This document shows positions 20,117 through 28,911 of a stretch of DNA of 64,000 nt, piece after piece. The DNA is from Pseudomonas abietaniphila (GTDB lineage: Bacteria; Pseudomonadota; Gammaproteobacteria; Pseudomonadales; Pseudomonadaceae). The notes beneath the pieces are model-generated. The model was not told the origin of the DNA and did no database searches. It worked only from the letters and a program-made list of their open reading frames with translations. How positions within the stretch are numbered: position 1 is the stretch's first letter; each line of letters starts with the position of its first letter. The stretch spans positions 434,001 through 498,000 of the forward strand of contig NZ_FNCO01000003.1 of NCBI RefSeq assembly GCF_900100795.1. The letters are read 5' to 3'. Position numbers and translations under genes: made by a program.

Positions 20117-23100
20117 TTAAGGGAAGGACGGCATGGTGCGCCAGGCTTGGCGGCCGTTGGTCGATGACCCCGTGTTTCCGGTTTCAGAGGTGCCGTCTGC
20201 GGAAACTATGGTGCCGTTGCCGTTGGTGTCGGTTGCGCCAACGCCTTTCCCGCTTACAAAGGCCATACCACCACCGGCAGAGCTGTAGGCGCTGACGACA
20301 TTGTTGTTGTACTGATCGGTGTTGCTGATCGTCCCGTTACGGCTGAAATTGAAGACCGAGACGCTGGTCCGTCCCCCGGTGTCAGGATTCAGGCCGTAGA
20401 TCCATCCGGTAATACCCGGCGTGCAGACGTCGGAACTGGGCGTGCGGGTCGAAGCGAACAGAACACTGCCAGTCAACGTCAACGGATCCACCAGACGTTC
20501 ACCCAGCAATGAATTGCCGACGGCGAGATCAAGGTACCAGCCGAAACTGGTGTTCCAGTCCACCGCATTGGCACTGACCAGTCGAATGGTCTTGGTGTTG
20601 CCGTTAAACGTTCCGGTCGCCTGTTGGGTGATGTTTTGTGACTGAAGCTTGAGTCGGGTCAAAACGGGTGTCGAGCTGGCCGTCGCGCCTGCGGTCTGTT
20701 TATCCCAGATCCCGTACAGCGTCTGCAGGTCGGTGCTGGTTTTGTCCGCGCTTGCGAAATAGCGTCCCGTACCGAAGATCACCAGCGTGCCGGTGCCCGT
20801 TGGGTGGCCTTTGATGATCGGCGGGGCGGTGATCGACTGCGCGACGCCCGAGCTCGTGCTGGTGGTGGCGGTATACAGCGGTGTGTTGCCGAACGCTACC
20901 TTATAGCTGCTCGCTGCGGCCGTCGCGGTCAAGGACGTGCCAATCAGGTCAAAACGCCAGAGATTGCCCAGCAGATCGCCAGCGTACACGTAGTCGGCAA
21001 TCCCATCCGAGTTGGCGTCCAGGACGACCGGGGACGACAGCCCGTTGTTGCCTTCCACCGACGTCGTCAGCTTTTTGATGACCGCGCCCGTCGAGGCGTT
21101 GAGGACGAACAGTGCCGCCTTGCCATTGTTGCCGTTGTAACCGTTGCCGACGATCACGCCCCAATCTCCCGAATGAAGCTTGGCAATGACTGGCGTGGCA
21201 AATGTCGCCCCCAATTCGGGGTCGGTTTGAGAGGTGAACTCCCACAGCAAGGTGATGCTGTCAGGGTTTGTGACGTCCAGGGCAAAGATTTCATTACCGC
21301 CAGCACCGAGTGTCCCGACAACAATCGTGTGCCAGCCGCTGTTGAAGTAGACGTCCGCGGTGGTGGAATTGCCGTCGACGAAGTAGCGGTGCAACGAGGA
21401 GTCAGAGTTGTAGCTTTTGTTGGTCAATGCGCTGAGGCCGGAGATGACGGCGGAGGGAACGAAGGCAAATTTCTCCACGCCCGTCAGTGTATCGAAGGCA
21501 TGCAGCATGCCGTCGTTAGCCCCGACATAAACCTGCCCGCGCCGGTTCTTTTGGTTTGCGGCAAACGTCGCGTAGTCACCGGCGGATCCGTCGAGCGTGT
21601 CGGCAACGGTAGGCTCGTACAACGCGGTGTCTACGACGACAGGCGATGAGTTGACCAGATCGCCAATCAGCGAGGCACGACGTCTGAACGCCGAGATCTC
21701 TTTGCTGGAGTCGCCCTTGATGAAGTCGACCTGGTCGGACGTCAGTGTTGTCTGCAGATTGACGGTCGCGTAGGTCCTGTTGCCGAGGTTGGCAAAGGTA
21801 AACGGCTGCAGTGCGGTGCCCGCCTGTGTCGCCATCTGGATGTTGCGAAGGCTCCAGGTAGGGACATTTTGTGCGGCCGACCAGTTCTGCACCGAGCTTG
21901 ACCCCGTGCTGGTGTAGGTGGTCGTGGTTTTGGTCAGATCACCGCTCCAGTACGCAACGTTCAGGCTGTTCAAGTAAGTGGAGGAGGAGTTACTGGTGCC
22001 CAACGCCGGAATGGCTGCGGGTGTGGCGACGGAGCTGTTGGCCTGCAGGATTTGGTTGAACGCCTTTGCCAATTGGGTTTTCAGGGTCGAAGCGTTGCTG
22101 ACCAGGAAGTAGTTGTTCGGGGTGCCGCTGACGTTGGAGTCCCACTGTCCGGCCACCGGAACGCTGCTGGCGGTATTGTTGGAATCGCCGAAGCCACCCC
22201 ATTTCGCGGCGTACCAGAGCGGGTCTTGAAGGTTGGTGACCGAGTTGGCAGAAGACGGTTTGAAGTTGCGTACGTGGGTGTCGCTGCCGTTGACGATGAC
22301 GCTGCCCGACTTGCGCCCTGGCAGCAGCGTGCTGTTGCCCGTGCAAGGACAGGACCCCGGCAACTGCGCGCCAGGGGTGTCGAGTGCGTAATGCGTGGCG
22401 CCCGTGCTGCCGCCACCGGTCACTTCCAGATAGATCCCGTCGGCCGTGGTGCCGGAAATGGTGTAACCCATGTGCGATTCCGCGCCGGAAACCGAATAGA
22501 CCGTTTGCAGGGTGACGTCCAGCGTACCTGCGGCGGTGACGGCTACCGTGTACAGGACGATCGCGTCCATGTCGTAGTCGCAGCCCTGGCCGCAGTCGTC
22601 GAATACCACCCGGAAGACCGCTCGGGCACGTCCTTCGTTGACGGTAGTGTCGGTCGGTTGGCCGGTCATGTTGTAGAGCGAGTCGATATAGAAACCGGTG
22701 ATCTGCTCGGTGACCCCCGAGGTGACCTTGCCGAATGGCAGCAACGTGATCGTGCCGTTGCCGACGGGCATCTGAATCCGTGGCAGCGTCGATGACAGGG
22801 CAATGGAGAACGTCTGGACATTGAGATTGCCCAGCGGTGTGATCGGATGCGTATTGGCGAAGTACGCCACGGCGGCAGCGTTGAAGGTCCCCTGTTTCGT
22901 CGGTTCTTCCGGAAGTCCGCGGATATTGCCGAGGCTGGCCGCTATTTTCGAGGTGGGCGCGGTGTCACTGCTGGTCGTCGTTTCACCGATGTTGATGTTC
23001 CTGTTGCCGGCGCCAACATCGGCGTCCCAGATGGTCTTGCCCAGTGCTTGCGCACTGAAACCGCTGAGTGCCGATGTAGTGGAGGGGGCTGCTGTCGTCG

Positions 23101-24505
23101 AGAACGCACTGCCCGGCAGGTCCGAATCGTAGGTCGGGTTGACGTCGCTGAACAACGTTTCAAAGGGCTTGGAGCAACTCGGGTACGTCGGGTTGGTCGC
23201 ATTGGCGTTCGGCGATGTGGCGTAAGGGCTGGTCCACGCCGTCAACCCGCTTAGGCCGAGCGCCAAGTCACCTGCGCCGGACAGATAGCCTGTGGTCGGC
23301 GCGGTGGTGACGCTGTTCACGGTCACGGTGCTGAAATAACGCAGCGTCTCGAACATCATTTCTGCCAGTGGGTTACCCCAGTTCTGACAGTTCGAGTTGG
23401 TGATCGAGTTGCCGGACGTACTGCAACCGGTGGAGGTCAGTTTCAGGCCGTCCAGCGTGCCGATGATGCCGCCCTTGACGTAGAGGCCCGTGAGCGGAAT
23501 CCTGGTGCCAAAGATACCGGTAGACGCCTCGATCTCGTTGGAAAAACTGCTGATCGCCTTGCGGATGGCACCGCCCTGAATGTTGTTCTGGTAGGTCCCG
23601 GTCATCAGACCGAAATACATCTGGTTGCCTTCACCGTAGTCATGAAGGATGCCCGTGGGTTTGTATTTACCGTTCGGGTAGAGCTTGCAGTTGCTTTCCA
23701 GGAAGCCGGTCTTGCAGACCTCGACCCTCACCTGATAATCGGAAGGTGAGACGGTCACGTCCTTGAAGCTGGTGTTGGTGGCGGTCGTACCACCTTGGGT
23801 GACCTCTCGGGACACCCAGCCGAAAATACGAATGTTGGAAACGTTGGACAGCACCCGCAGAAGAGGCGCGCTGACCTGCGTGTTGTTGGCGAACAGCGTG
23901 TAGTTGCCGGCATCCGGGTTGGACAGCGGGGTGTAGTCGGACAGGTTATAGCCGTCGACTTTCAGGCTGGTGTATTCCTTGCCCCACGTGTGCGCGTCGG
24001 TCGGAATATAGGCGCGGGTCAGAATGGTTTGTGTGGCGGTGTCGACTTCGCGGTAGCCGCCATAGAGCACTTTGCGCAATGCGTCGGCGCGGGAGGTGGT
24101 GAGGTAGTTGAGGTAGTCACCGCTCCAGCTTCCGGGGCATTTTTTCAGATTGGCGGCGGTGGTTTTCGAGGCGGCCGTGAAGTAGCCGCTGCCGTAGGTG
24201 TAACACGTCAGGGAATCAAAATAGCCCAGGTAATCGATCGAGGGTTTGTAGCGGATGTCGATCGAGCCGTTGCCGTCGAGGTCCGAGGCGTCGTTGTACG
24301 CCGGGAAAAAGAGCTTGTGGTCGCGCCCGACGACCAGCATGTTCAGCGGCGGTACCGAGTTATTGAGGAACAGGGGAAGTTGTGCCGGAACCTGACTGAC
24401 AACGGCCTGCGCGGTAGCAGGCAACAACAGGCTGCCCAAAGCGGCAACGATGAAACTGGCGACTGCTTTTCTACTCATGATTTTCTGCCAGATACGCATG
24501 CTCAT
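20117..24505 (-). CDS. pilY1: PilY1 type IV pilus tip adhesin and assembly factor
   Basis: 1462 aa from ATG 24505, whose A is shared with the pilX stop (TGATG); the frame runs further upstream. A signal peptide (cleaved near ATAQA) exports it. The N-terminal part is large and variable. The C-terminal half has the PilC/PilY1 beta-propeller. A calcium-loop motif DANSDGIAD lies at about residue 1163, and a second Asp-rich loop DLDGNGSID lies near residue 75. PilY1 sits at the pilus tip and links calcium, adhesion and surface sensing. It is larger than the P. aeruginosa protein (about 1160 aa). Confidence 0.94.
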   Translation of the reverse strand: MSMRIWQKIMSRKAVASFIVAALGSLLLPATAQAVVSQVPAQLPLFLNNSVPPLNMLVVGRDHKLFFPAYNDASDLDGNGSIDIRYKPSIDYLGYFDSLTCYTYGSGYFTAASKTTAANLKKCPGSWSGDYLNYLTTSRADALRKVLYGGYREVDTATQTILTRAYIPTDAHTWGKEYTSLKVDGYNLSDYTPLSNPDAGNYTLFANNTQVSAPLLRVLSNVSNIRIFGWVSREVTQGGTTATNTSFKDVTVSPSDYQVRVEVCKTGFLESNCKLYPNGKYKPTGILHDYGEGNQMYFGLMTGTYQNNIQGGAIRKAISSFSNEIEASTGIFGTRIPLTGLYVKGGIIGTLDGLKLTSTGCSTSGNSITNSNCQNWGNPLAEMMFETLRYFSTVTVNSVTTAPTTGYLSGAGDLALGLSGLTAWTSPYATSPNANATNPTYPSCSKPFETLFSDVNPTYDSDLPGSAFSTTAAPSTTSALSGFSAQALGKTIWDADVGAGNRNINIGETTTSSDTAPTSKIAASLGNIRGLPEEPTKQGTFNAAAVAYFANTHPITPLGNLNVQTFSIALSSTLPRIQMPVGNGTITLLPFGKVTSGVTEQITGFYIDSLYNMTGQPTDTTVNEGRARAVFRVVFDDCGQGCDYDMDAIVLYTVAVTAAGTLDVTLQTVYSVSGAESHMGYTISGTTADGIYLEVTGGGSTGATHYALDTPGAQLPGSCPCTGNSTLLPGRKSGSVIVNGSDTHVRNFKPSSANSVTNLQDPLWYAAKWGGFGDSNNTASSVPVAGQWDSNVSGTPNNYFLVSNASTLKTQLAKAFNQILQANSSVATPAAIPALGTSNSSSTYLNSLNVAYWSGDLTKTTTTYTSTGSSSVQNWSAAQNVPTWSLRNIQMATQAGTALQPFTFANLGNRTYATVNLQTTLTSDQVDFIKGDSSKEISAFRRRASLIGDLVNSSPVVVDTALYEPTVADTLDGSAGDYATFAANQKNRRGQVYVGANDGMLHAFDTLTGVEKFAFVPSAVISGLSALTNKSYNSDSSLHRYFVDGNSTTADVYFNSGWHTIVVGTLGAGGNEIFALDVTNPDSITLLWEFTSQTDPELGATFATPVIAKLHSGDWGVIVGNGYNGNNGKAALFVLNASTGAVIKKLTTSVEGNNGLSSPVVLDANSDGIADYVYAGDLLGNLWRFDLIGTSLTATAAASSYKVAFGNTPLYTATTSTSSGVAQSITAPPIIKGHPTGTGTLVIFGTGRYFASADKTSTDLQTLYGIWDKQTAGATASSTPVLTRLKLQSQNITQQATGTFNGNTKTIRLVSANAVDWNTSFGWYLDLAVGNSLLGERLVDPLTLTGSVLFASTRTPSSDVCTPGITGWIYGLNPDTGGRTSVSVFNFSRNGTISNTDQYNNNVVSAYSSAGGGMAFVSGKGVGATDTNGNGTIVSADGTSETGNTGSSTNGRQAWRTMPSFP

Positions 24506-25056
24506 CAGTTGGATACCCCGACTACCGATCGCAGGATGACCCGCTGGGTGACCGCATCGCTCGTGCACAGGACCGTAGACGCGCAGGCATTGATTTCGTA
24601 ATAACGATGACAGTTGCTCTTGGCCACGTTCAGCAATGCGCAGCTGTTCTGGCTATTGGGTGAAACAAGAGACGTGATGTCGACAACGTACCACTGGATT
24701 CGCACGCCGTTATAGGCCGTAGCGGAGACGGCGTTCACCACGCCCCCGTCGTTCACGCCGAACCGCGTTGGGGTATCGCCGTTGGTGTTGGCCGGAACAC
24801 TGATGGGTTGAAGTATCGCCTTGCAATCGGGGCATTGAATCTTCTGTTCACCTATACGCAATCCCGCTTCGGCTGCGCTGGTCAGGTTTTTCTGCTGTTT
24901 GAGGTTACCGGTGATGCGCGATTCCAGCGAAACGCCGCGCATGCTGGAAAGCGCCAGCAGCGTGATGATCAACAGCATCATGAGTGCCACCAAGAGGGTC
25001 GCACCGGACTGACGTCTGCCGGTCAGGTGTCCGATTCGTTTCAGTCGCGGGTTCAT
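24505..25056 (-). CDS. pilX: PilX minor pilin, main set
   Basis: 183 aa, beginning MNPRLKRIGHLTGRRQSG before ATLLVALMMLLIITLLALSS. It is the PilX type with the SLESRITGNLKQQKNL segment. Several Cys occur in the globular part (CPDC, CALL, CHRY, CAS, CTSD). The start overlaps the pilW stop (ATGA) and its stop overlaps pilY1, so the operon is tightly coupled. PilX and PilY1 depend on each other for display at the pilus tip in P. aeruginosa. Confidence 0.92.
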   Translation of the reverse strand: MNPRLKRIGHLTGRRQSGATLLVALMMLLIITLLALSSMRGVSLESRITGNLKQQKNLTSAAEAGLRIGEQKIQCPDCKAILQPISVPANTNGDTPTRFGVNDGGVVNAVSATAYNGVRIQWYVVDITSLVSPNSQNSCALLNVAKSNCHRYYEINACASTVLCTSDAVTQRVILRSVVGVSN

Positions 25057-25844
25057 GGCATCTGGTTCCTGACCATGAACGTGCCCTGCACGATCTGGTA
25101 AATACCTTTTGTGTCGCTATAGGTGGTGCTGTAACGGGTGTTCCACTCTTTCAGCGCCGGCGAGATATCGGCCGTGTCGAGAAGGCTGTTGTTGCCTGGG
25201 CTTTGCATCAGGACTGAGTAGCGGACCATTCGGACGGTACCCGTTGGAGAGACGCCGTAGACCTTGATGTTTTTTTCACCCGTGTCGCCCGCGCCGTATT
25301 CAAAGCGCAGGTCCTGCACGCCGGTGACCAGTGGGACCGTAGTGCTGCCGGTGGTGCAGGTGATTGCTTTCGCGCCACTGTCGAAGGCGATCTTTTCAGT
25401 GATCACCGGGTTTTGCGGCCCATAGGGTTTTGCGATCGCAGCTTTGGAAGCGTCCGAGAGCGCCGTCCCCTGACACGTGACATCGGCCCGGTTACTGGCT
25501 TGATACTGAATGCACAGCGTCGTCGCGGAAACGGCCAGGACCGGTACGTTTTCGTTGGCAAAATTGCAGCCGTTCAACGTGTTGTTGATCGCCAGAGGCT
25601 GAAGGATGTTGCTTCGATACCCGGCCTTGGACAGCTCCTGCGCAAGAAGGGCCAGCGCAAAGCGGCCGTTTTCCTGGTTGCCGACCTGACCCTGCTGAAA
25701 CAGATAGCTTTTCTGGTTGCTGATGAAGATCTGCGTCACGCCCAGAATCAGAAAACAGCCGATGACCATCGCGACCATCAGTTCGATGAGTGAAAGGCCA
25801 CGCTGACGGCCATGCAACTGCCTTGGGATCGACGAGCACTTCAT
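25053..25844 (-). CDS. pilW: PilW minor pilin, main set
   Basis: 263 aa from ATG 25844, sharing its A with the pilV stop; the frame extends ten codons upstream. Leader MKCSSIPRQLHGRQRG is cleaved before LSLIELMVAMVIGCFLILG. The PilW pattern (ISNQKSYLFQQGQVGNQENG, ALLAQELSKAGYRSN) is complete. It forms the core minor-pilin complex with PilV and PilX and is about 30 residues longer than its paralogue at 18041. Confidence 0.92.
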   Translation of the reverse strand: MKCSSIPRQLHGRQRGLSLIELMVAMVIGCFLILGVTQIFISNQKSYLFQQGQVGNQENGRFALALLAQELSKAGYRSNILQPLAINNTLNGCNFANENVPVLAVSATTLCIQYQASNRADVTCQGTALSDASKAAIAKPYGPQNPVITEKIAFDSGAKAITCTTGSTTVPLVTGVQDLRFEYGAGDTGEKNIKVYGVSPTGTVRMVRYSVLMQSPGNNSLLDTADISPALKEWNTRYSTTYSDTKGIYQIVQGTFMVRNQMP

Positions 25845-26383
25845 CACAGGCGAGTCCTTAGCTTGTACGTACACATTCCATTAGCGCCGCCATCCAGGCA
25901 GTCGCTGGGGTTTTTTACTTTCCAGGCCACTTGTATTTCAACTTCGGTGTCGGCAATGACGTCGGTCCCGCAGGCAGCCGCTGTTATATCGCCAGCCAAA
26001 ACACTGCGGCAGATATAGAACGAGCTCACCGCCAAATCATCAGCACCGGGTAACGACGCTTTGGCCCGGTTCGCCCAGCAGCCTATCTGTTGAGTCGCGA
26101 CCGCCGGCGTGGGGATGCAGTTGGCGGCGGCGGCCTGGAACTGGGCCCCAGGCGCTTTCATGCAGTCGTTCGTCCCGGTGCACGTCGTCGAGGCGCGAAG
26201 AATTTCCACCAGATCGTCCACCAGCATCATCGCGGTATTGCGTTGCACCGAATCCTGGGTGTAAGGAATTGCCTTGCTCTGAAGGGCGACCATGCCCAGC
26301 ACGCCGACCACGGTAATCAGCAGGCTGACCAGCACTTCGATCATGCTGAAGCCGGCACAGCGACGACGCATGCCAACGATCAT
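25844..26383 (-). CDS. pilV: PilV minor pilin, main set
   Basis: 179 aa from ATG 26383, which shares its A with the fimU stop (TGATG) and is seven bases from GGGAG. An upstream ATG at 26389 is too close to that site. Leader MIVGMRRRCAG is cleaved before FSMIEVLVSLLITVVGVLG. The globular part has at least six Cys. It is part of the main minor-pilin operon. Confidence 0.92.
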   Translation of the reverse strand: MIVGMRRRCAGFSMIEVLVSLLITVVGVLGMVALQSKAIPYTQDSVQRNTAMMLVDDLVEILRASTTCTGTNDCMKAPGAQFQAAAANCIPTPAVATQQIGCWANRAKASLPGADDLAVSSFYICRSVLAGDITAAACGTDVIADTEVEIQVAWKVKNPSDCLDGGANGMCTYKLRTRL

Positions 26384-26949
26384 CAGCATTCTCCCGGTTT
26401 GACGGTAGAAGGCGCGGTTATCCGCCCGCTCGCCTGGACACCGATGTACTGCGTCGCAACTTTGTTATCGGTGCTGTGGCTGAGCGCGAAACAGGCTGCG
26501 CTGGAGACGGTCCCGGTCGACGTAAAAACCAGGCTGCCGACGGCCGTTGCAATGCTGATACCGGTCTGAAAACCAGAGGTGCCGATTTGTCTCAGGGTGA
26601 CGCTGGTCGCAGCCGCGCCAGACGCGTAAGTGACAGTGACGTTGCCGTTCCAGGCCCCACTGGCTCCGCCGGGCGCTTGAATGGTGACGCGCGTGCCGCG
26701 TGTGACGGCCTCTGCGCGGGAATACTGCAAGAGGTCGTAAAGCTCGTTGCTGCTCGCGGTCACGGCGCTCTTGTGAATCATGTAGCTGAAACTGGGAATT
26801 GCCATCGCCGCAAAAATCCCGACGATCACCACCACCACGATCAATTCGATCAAGGTGAACCCGGCGCTGTTGCCCCTATGAGGACCCTGCCAACGGCGAT
26901 GCAGATTCGGGCGTGTGTGTGGACACGGACGCCCTGCGCTGAAATCCAT
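26383..26949 (-). CDS. fimU: FimU/FimT-type minor pilin, first gene of main set
   Basis: 188 aa from ATG 26949 (MDFSAGRPCPHTRP); the frame runs upstream to 27090. The ribosome site is poor, so a later start nearer the leader is possible. The leader ends NSAG before FTLIELIVVVVIVGIFAA. The 39-residue leader is long for a type IVa minor pilin, again hinting that the real start is downstream or that the leader is unusual. The C-terminal GspH-like domain is normal. Only one such gene is present here, whereas P. aeruginosa has fimT and fimU side by side. Confidence 0.85.
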   Translation of the reverse strand: MDFSAGRPCPHTRPNLHRRWQGPHRGNSAGFTLIELIVVVVIVGIFAAMAIPSFSYMIHKSAVTASSNELYDLLQYSRAEAVTRGTRVTIQAPGGASGAWNGNVTVTYASGAAATSVTLRQIGTSGFQTGISIATAVGSLVFTSTGTVSSAACFALSHSTDNKVATQYIGVQASGRITAPSTVKPGEC

Positions 26950-27138
26950 CAAGGAAATTCCATTTTTCGTTTGAAATATGGTGATACTACTCAGGTTCGA
27001 AGTCGCTATGTAGTGGATGTCCGGGGATATTCGCCGGACCAGTGGCATGGCGTTGATTGTTGGCCATTGTCGAGTCGGTTTTTCAGCCACCAGTGGGGCG
27101 CAACCGGCGTTTATTTTCTATTGATGATCAGGTTCTGC

Positions 27139-28242
27139 ATGTCCAGGCAACACGTGGTAATCGTCGGCGGTGGCGTCATCGGTCTGTTGACCGCTTTTAA
27201 CCTCGCGTCAAAGGTCCAGAGTGTGGTGCTGCTCGACCGTTCAGGTGTGGGGCAAGAGTCTTCCTGGGCCGGCGGCGGGATCGTTTCGCCGCTTTATCCG
27301 TGGCGCTACAGCCCGGCCGTGACGGCGTTGGCGCATTGGTCGCAGGATTTTTACCCACAGCTGGCCGAGCGGTTACTGGAGGTCACGGGTATCGATCCTG
27401 AAGTGCACAAGACCGGTCTCTACTGGCTGGACCTTGATGACGAGAAGGAAGCGCTGGAGTGGGCTCAACGGTTGAATCGCCCCCTGTCCTCCGTGGACAT
27501 CTCCCAGGTGCATGACGCCGTGCCGGTGATGGGCGGCGGCTATTCCCGTGCGGTGTACATGCCCGACATCGCCAATGTGCGTAACCCCCGGCTCGTCAAA
27601 TCGCTCAAGGCGGCGTTGCTGGCAATGCCGAACGTGACGATTCATGAGCAGAGTGAAGTCAGTGATTTTGTGCGCGATGGCGACAGGATCATCGGGGTGA
27701 GCACCGCTGCAGGTGACGTACTCGGTGATAGCGTCGTGCTGGCGGCCGGGGCGTGGAGCGGCGATTTGCTCGGCAAGCTTGGCCTTGAACTGCCGGTCGA
27801 ACCGGTCAAGGGACAGATGATTCTGTTCAAGTGCGCGTCGGATTTCCTGCCCAGCATGATCCTCGCCAAAGGCCGCTATGCGATCCCACGTCGTGACGGG
27901 CACATTCTGATTGGCAGCACGCTGGAATATGAAGGCTACGACAAGACACCGACGGACACGGCGCTTGAAAGCCTGAAGGCATCGGCGGTCGAGCTGATCC
28001 CCGCATTGGCGGACGCTGAGGTGGTGGGGCACTGGGCAGGATTGCGGCCGGGCTCTCCCGAGGGAATTCCATACATCGGCCCGGTACCGAATCACGATGG
28101 GCTATGGCTGAACTGCGGCCATTTCCGAAACGGACTGGTGCTGGCCCCCGCGTCCTGTCAGTTACTGACCGACTTGCTGGTGGGCGATGCGCCGATTATC
28201 GATCCGGTGCCGTATGGGCCAGAAGGAAGAATCCAGAGCTAA
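27139..28242 (+). CDS. thiO: Glycine oxidase ThiO-type FAD enzyme
   Basis: 367 aa. MSRQHVVIVGGGVIGLLTAF contains the GxGxxG dinucleotide motif, followed by the DAO-family pattern (GGIVSPLYPWRY, VVLAAGAWSGDLL, GHWAGLRPGSPEGIPYIG). ThiO oxidises glycine to iminoacetate for the thiazole ring of thiamine. Its place between the minor pilins and pilRS equals P. aeruginosa thiO (PA4548). A more general D-amino-acid oxidase role cannot be excluded. The ATG at 27139 has only a weak ribosome site; an ATG at 27124 is an alternative. Confidence 0.88.
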   Translation: MSRQHVVIVGGGVIGLLTAFNLASKVQSVVLLDRSGVGQESSWAGGGIVSPLYPWRYSPAVTALAHWSQDFYPQLAERLLEVTGIDPEVHKTGLYWLDLDDEKEALEWAQRLNRPLSSVDISQVHDAVPVMGGGYSRAVYMPDIANVRNPRLVKSLKAALLAMPNVTIHEQSEVSDFVRDGDRIIGVSTAAGDVLGDSVVLAAGAWSGDLLGKLGLELPVEPVKGQMILFKCASDFLPSMILAKGRYAIPRRDGHILIGSTLEYEGYDKTPTDTALESLKASAVELIPALADAEVVGHWAGLRPGSPEGIPYIGPVPNHDGLWLNCGHFRNGLVLAPASCQLLTDLLVGDAPIIDPVPYGPEGRIQS

Positions 28243-28263
28243 GGTGTCATTACCTTGTGTCCC

Positions 28264-28833
28264 TTATTCGCTTCCAATGATCGTGATCTTGTCCTGCTCG
28301 GTCACGCGCAACACGAAGCTGTTTCCGGCTTTGAGCTTCGCCGCCCAATCAGCTGGCGAATAAAGCGTCGGGTTGATTGTTCTGCCCAGCAATTCCTCGA
28401 GCGGGAGCATACGCTCCATCACTTCGCTGTAACTGATTCCCTCGCCTATCAGCATCAAGTCAATGTCACTGGATGTGTTCGCGGTTCCTTTCGCGATTGA
28501 TCCATAGATGAAGGCTTGCTGAAGACGGTCCGCAAACGGCATCAATTCCACCCGCAAGTGATCGGCGATGCCGAAGGTTTTGCGCACGATAGCCACCAAT
28601 TCCTGGAAAACAGGATTATCGGGATTGGCCTGGTAGTGAATCTGATTTCCTTGGCGGGTCGCCGTGAGCAGGCCGGCGGAGTGCAGTTTCTCCAGTTCGC
28701 GGACCATGCTTCCCCTGCCAACCTGAGCCCATCGCCCAATTTCATTGGTGTAAAAGCTTCGCTCTGGATGGCCGTATAGCAGTCCAAGCAGCCGCTGTTG
28801 GGTGGTAGTGAAGAGTGCGTCGCCGATAGACAT
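28264..28833 (-). CDS. Winged-helix regulator fused to a minimal nucleotidyltransferase domain
   Basis: 189 aa. Residues about 1-75 form an ArsR-like winged helix (TTTQQRLLGLLYG, YTNEIGRWAQVGRGSMVRELEKLHSAGLL). Residues about 95-150 are a MNT-type nucleotidyltransferase with GSIAKGTANTSSDIDLMLIG (the GSxxxG...DxD metal-binding motif). The C-terminal part (AGNSFVLRVTEQDKI) is basic and hydrophobic mixed. Such proteins are often solitary regulators or toxin-antitoxin-related. There is no partner HEPN gene beside it. A 19-bp perfect inverted repeat covers the region 14 bases upstream of the start, suggesting autoregulation. It is inserted between thiO and pilR. Confidence 0.85.
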   Translation of the reverse strand: MSIGDALFTTTQQRLLGLLYGHPERSFYTNEIGRWAQVGRGSMVRELEKLHSAGLLTATRQGNQIHYQANPDNPVFQELVAIVRKTFGIADHLRVELMPFADRLQQAFIYGSIAKGTANTSSDIDLMLIGEGISYSEVMERMLPLEELLGRTINPTLYSPADWAAKLKAGNSFVLRVTEQDKITIIGSE

Positions 28834-28846
28834 AAGCGCCCGATGC

Positions 28847-28892
28847 GATAAGTCCCAAAAAGGGAACGATAGGTCCCTTTTTGGGACTTATC
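28847..28892. promoter_or_regulatory. Perfect 19-bp inverted repeat, probable operator
   Basis: GATAAGTCCCAAAAAGGGA (28847-28865) is repeated inverted and perfect at 28874-28892, with an 8-base spacer. Each arm also contains a small palindrome, TCCC-A5-GGGA. It lies between the pilR stop and the start of the HTH-nucleotidyltransferase gene. It lacks a T run, so an operator role is more likely than a terminator. Confidence 0.7.
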
Positions 28893-28911
28893 AAGTGAAG
28901 AAGCTTTCTGA

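Noticed and set aside
28847..28892. The palindrome as a terminator of pilR
   Set aside because: No T run follows on the minus strand, and its position fits the promoter of the next gene. A role in both cannot be excluded.
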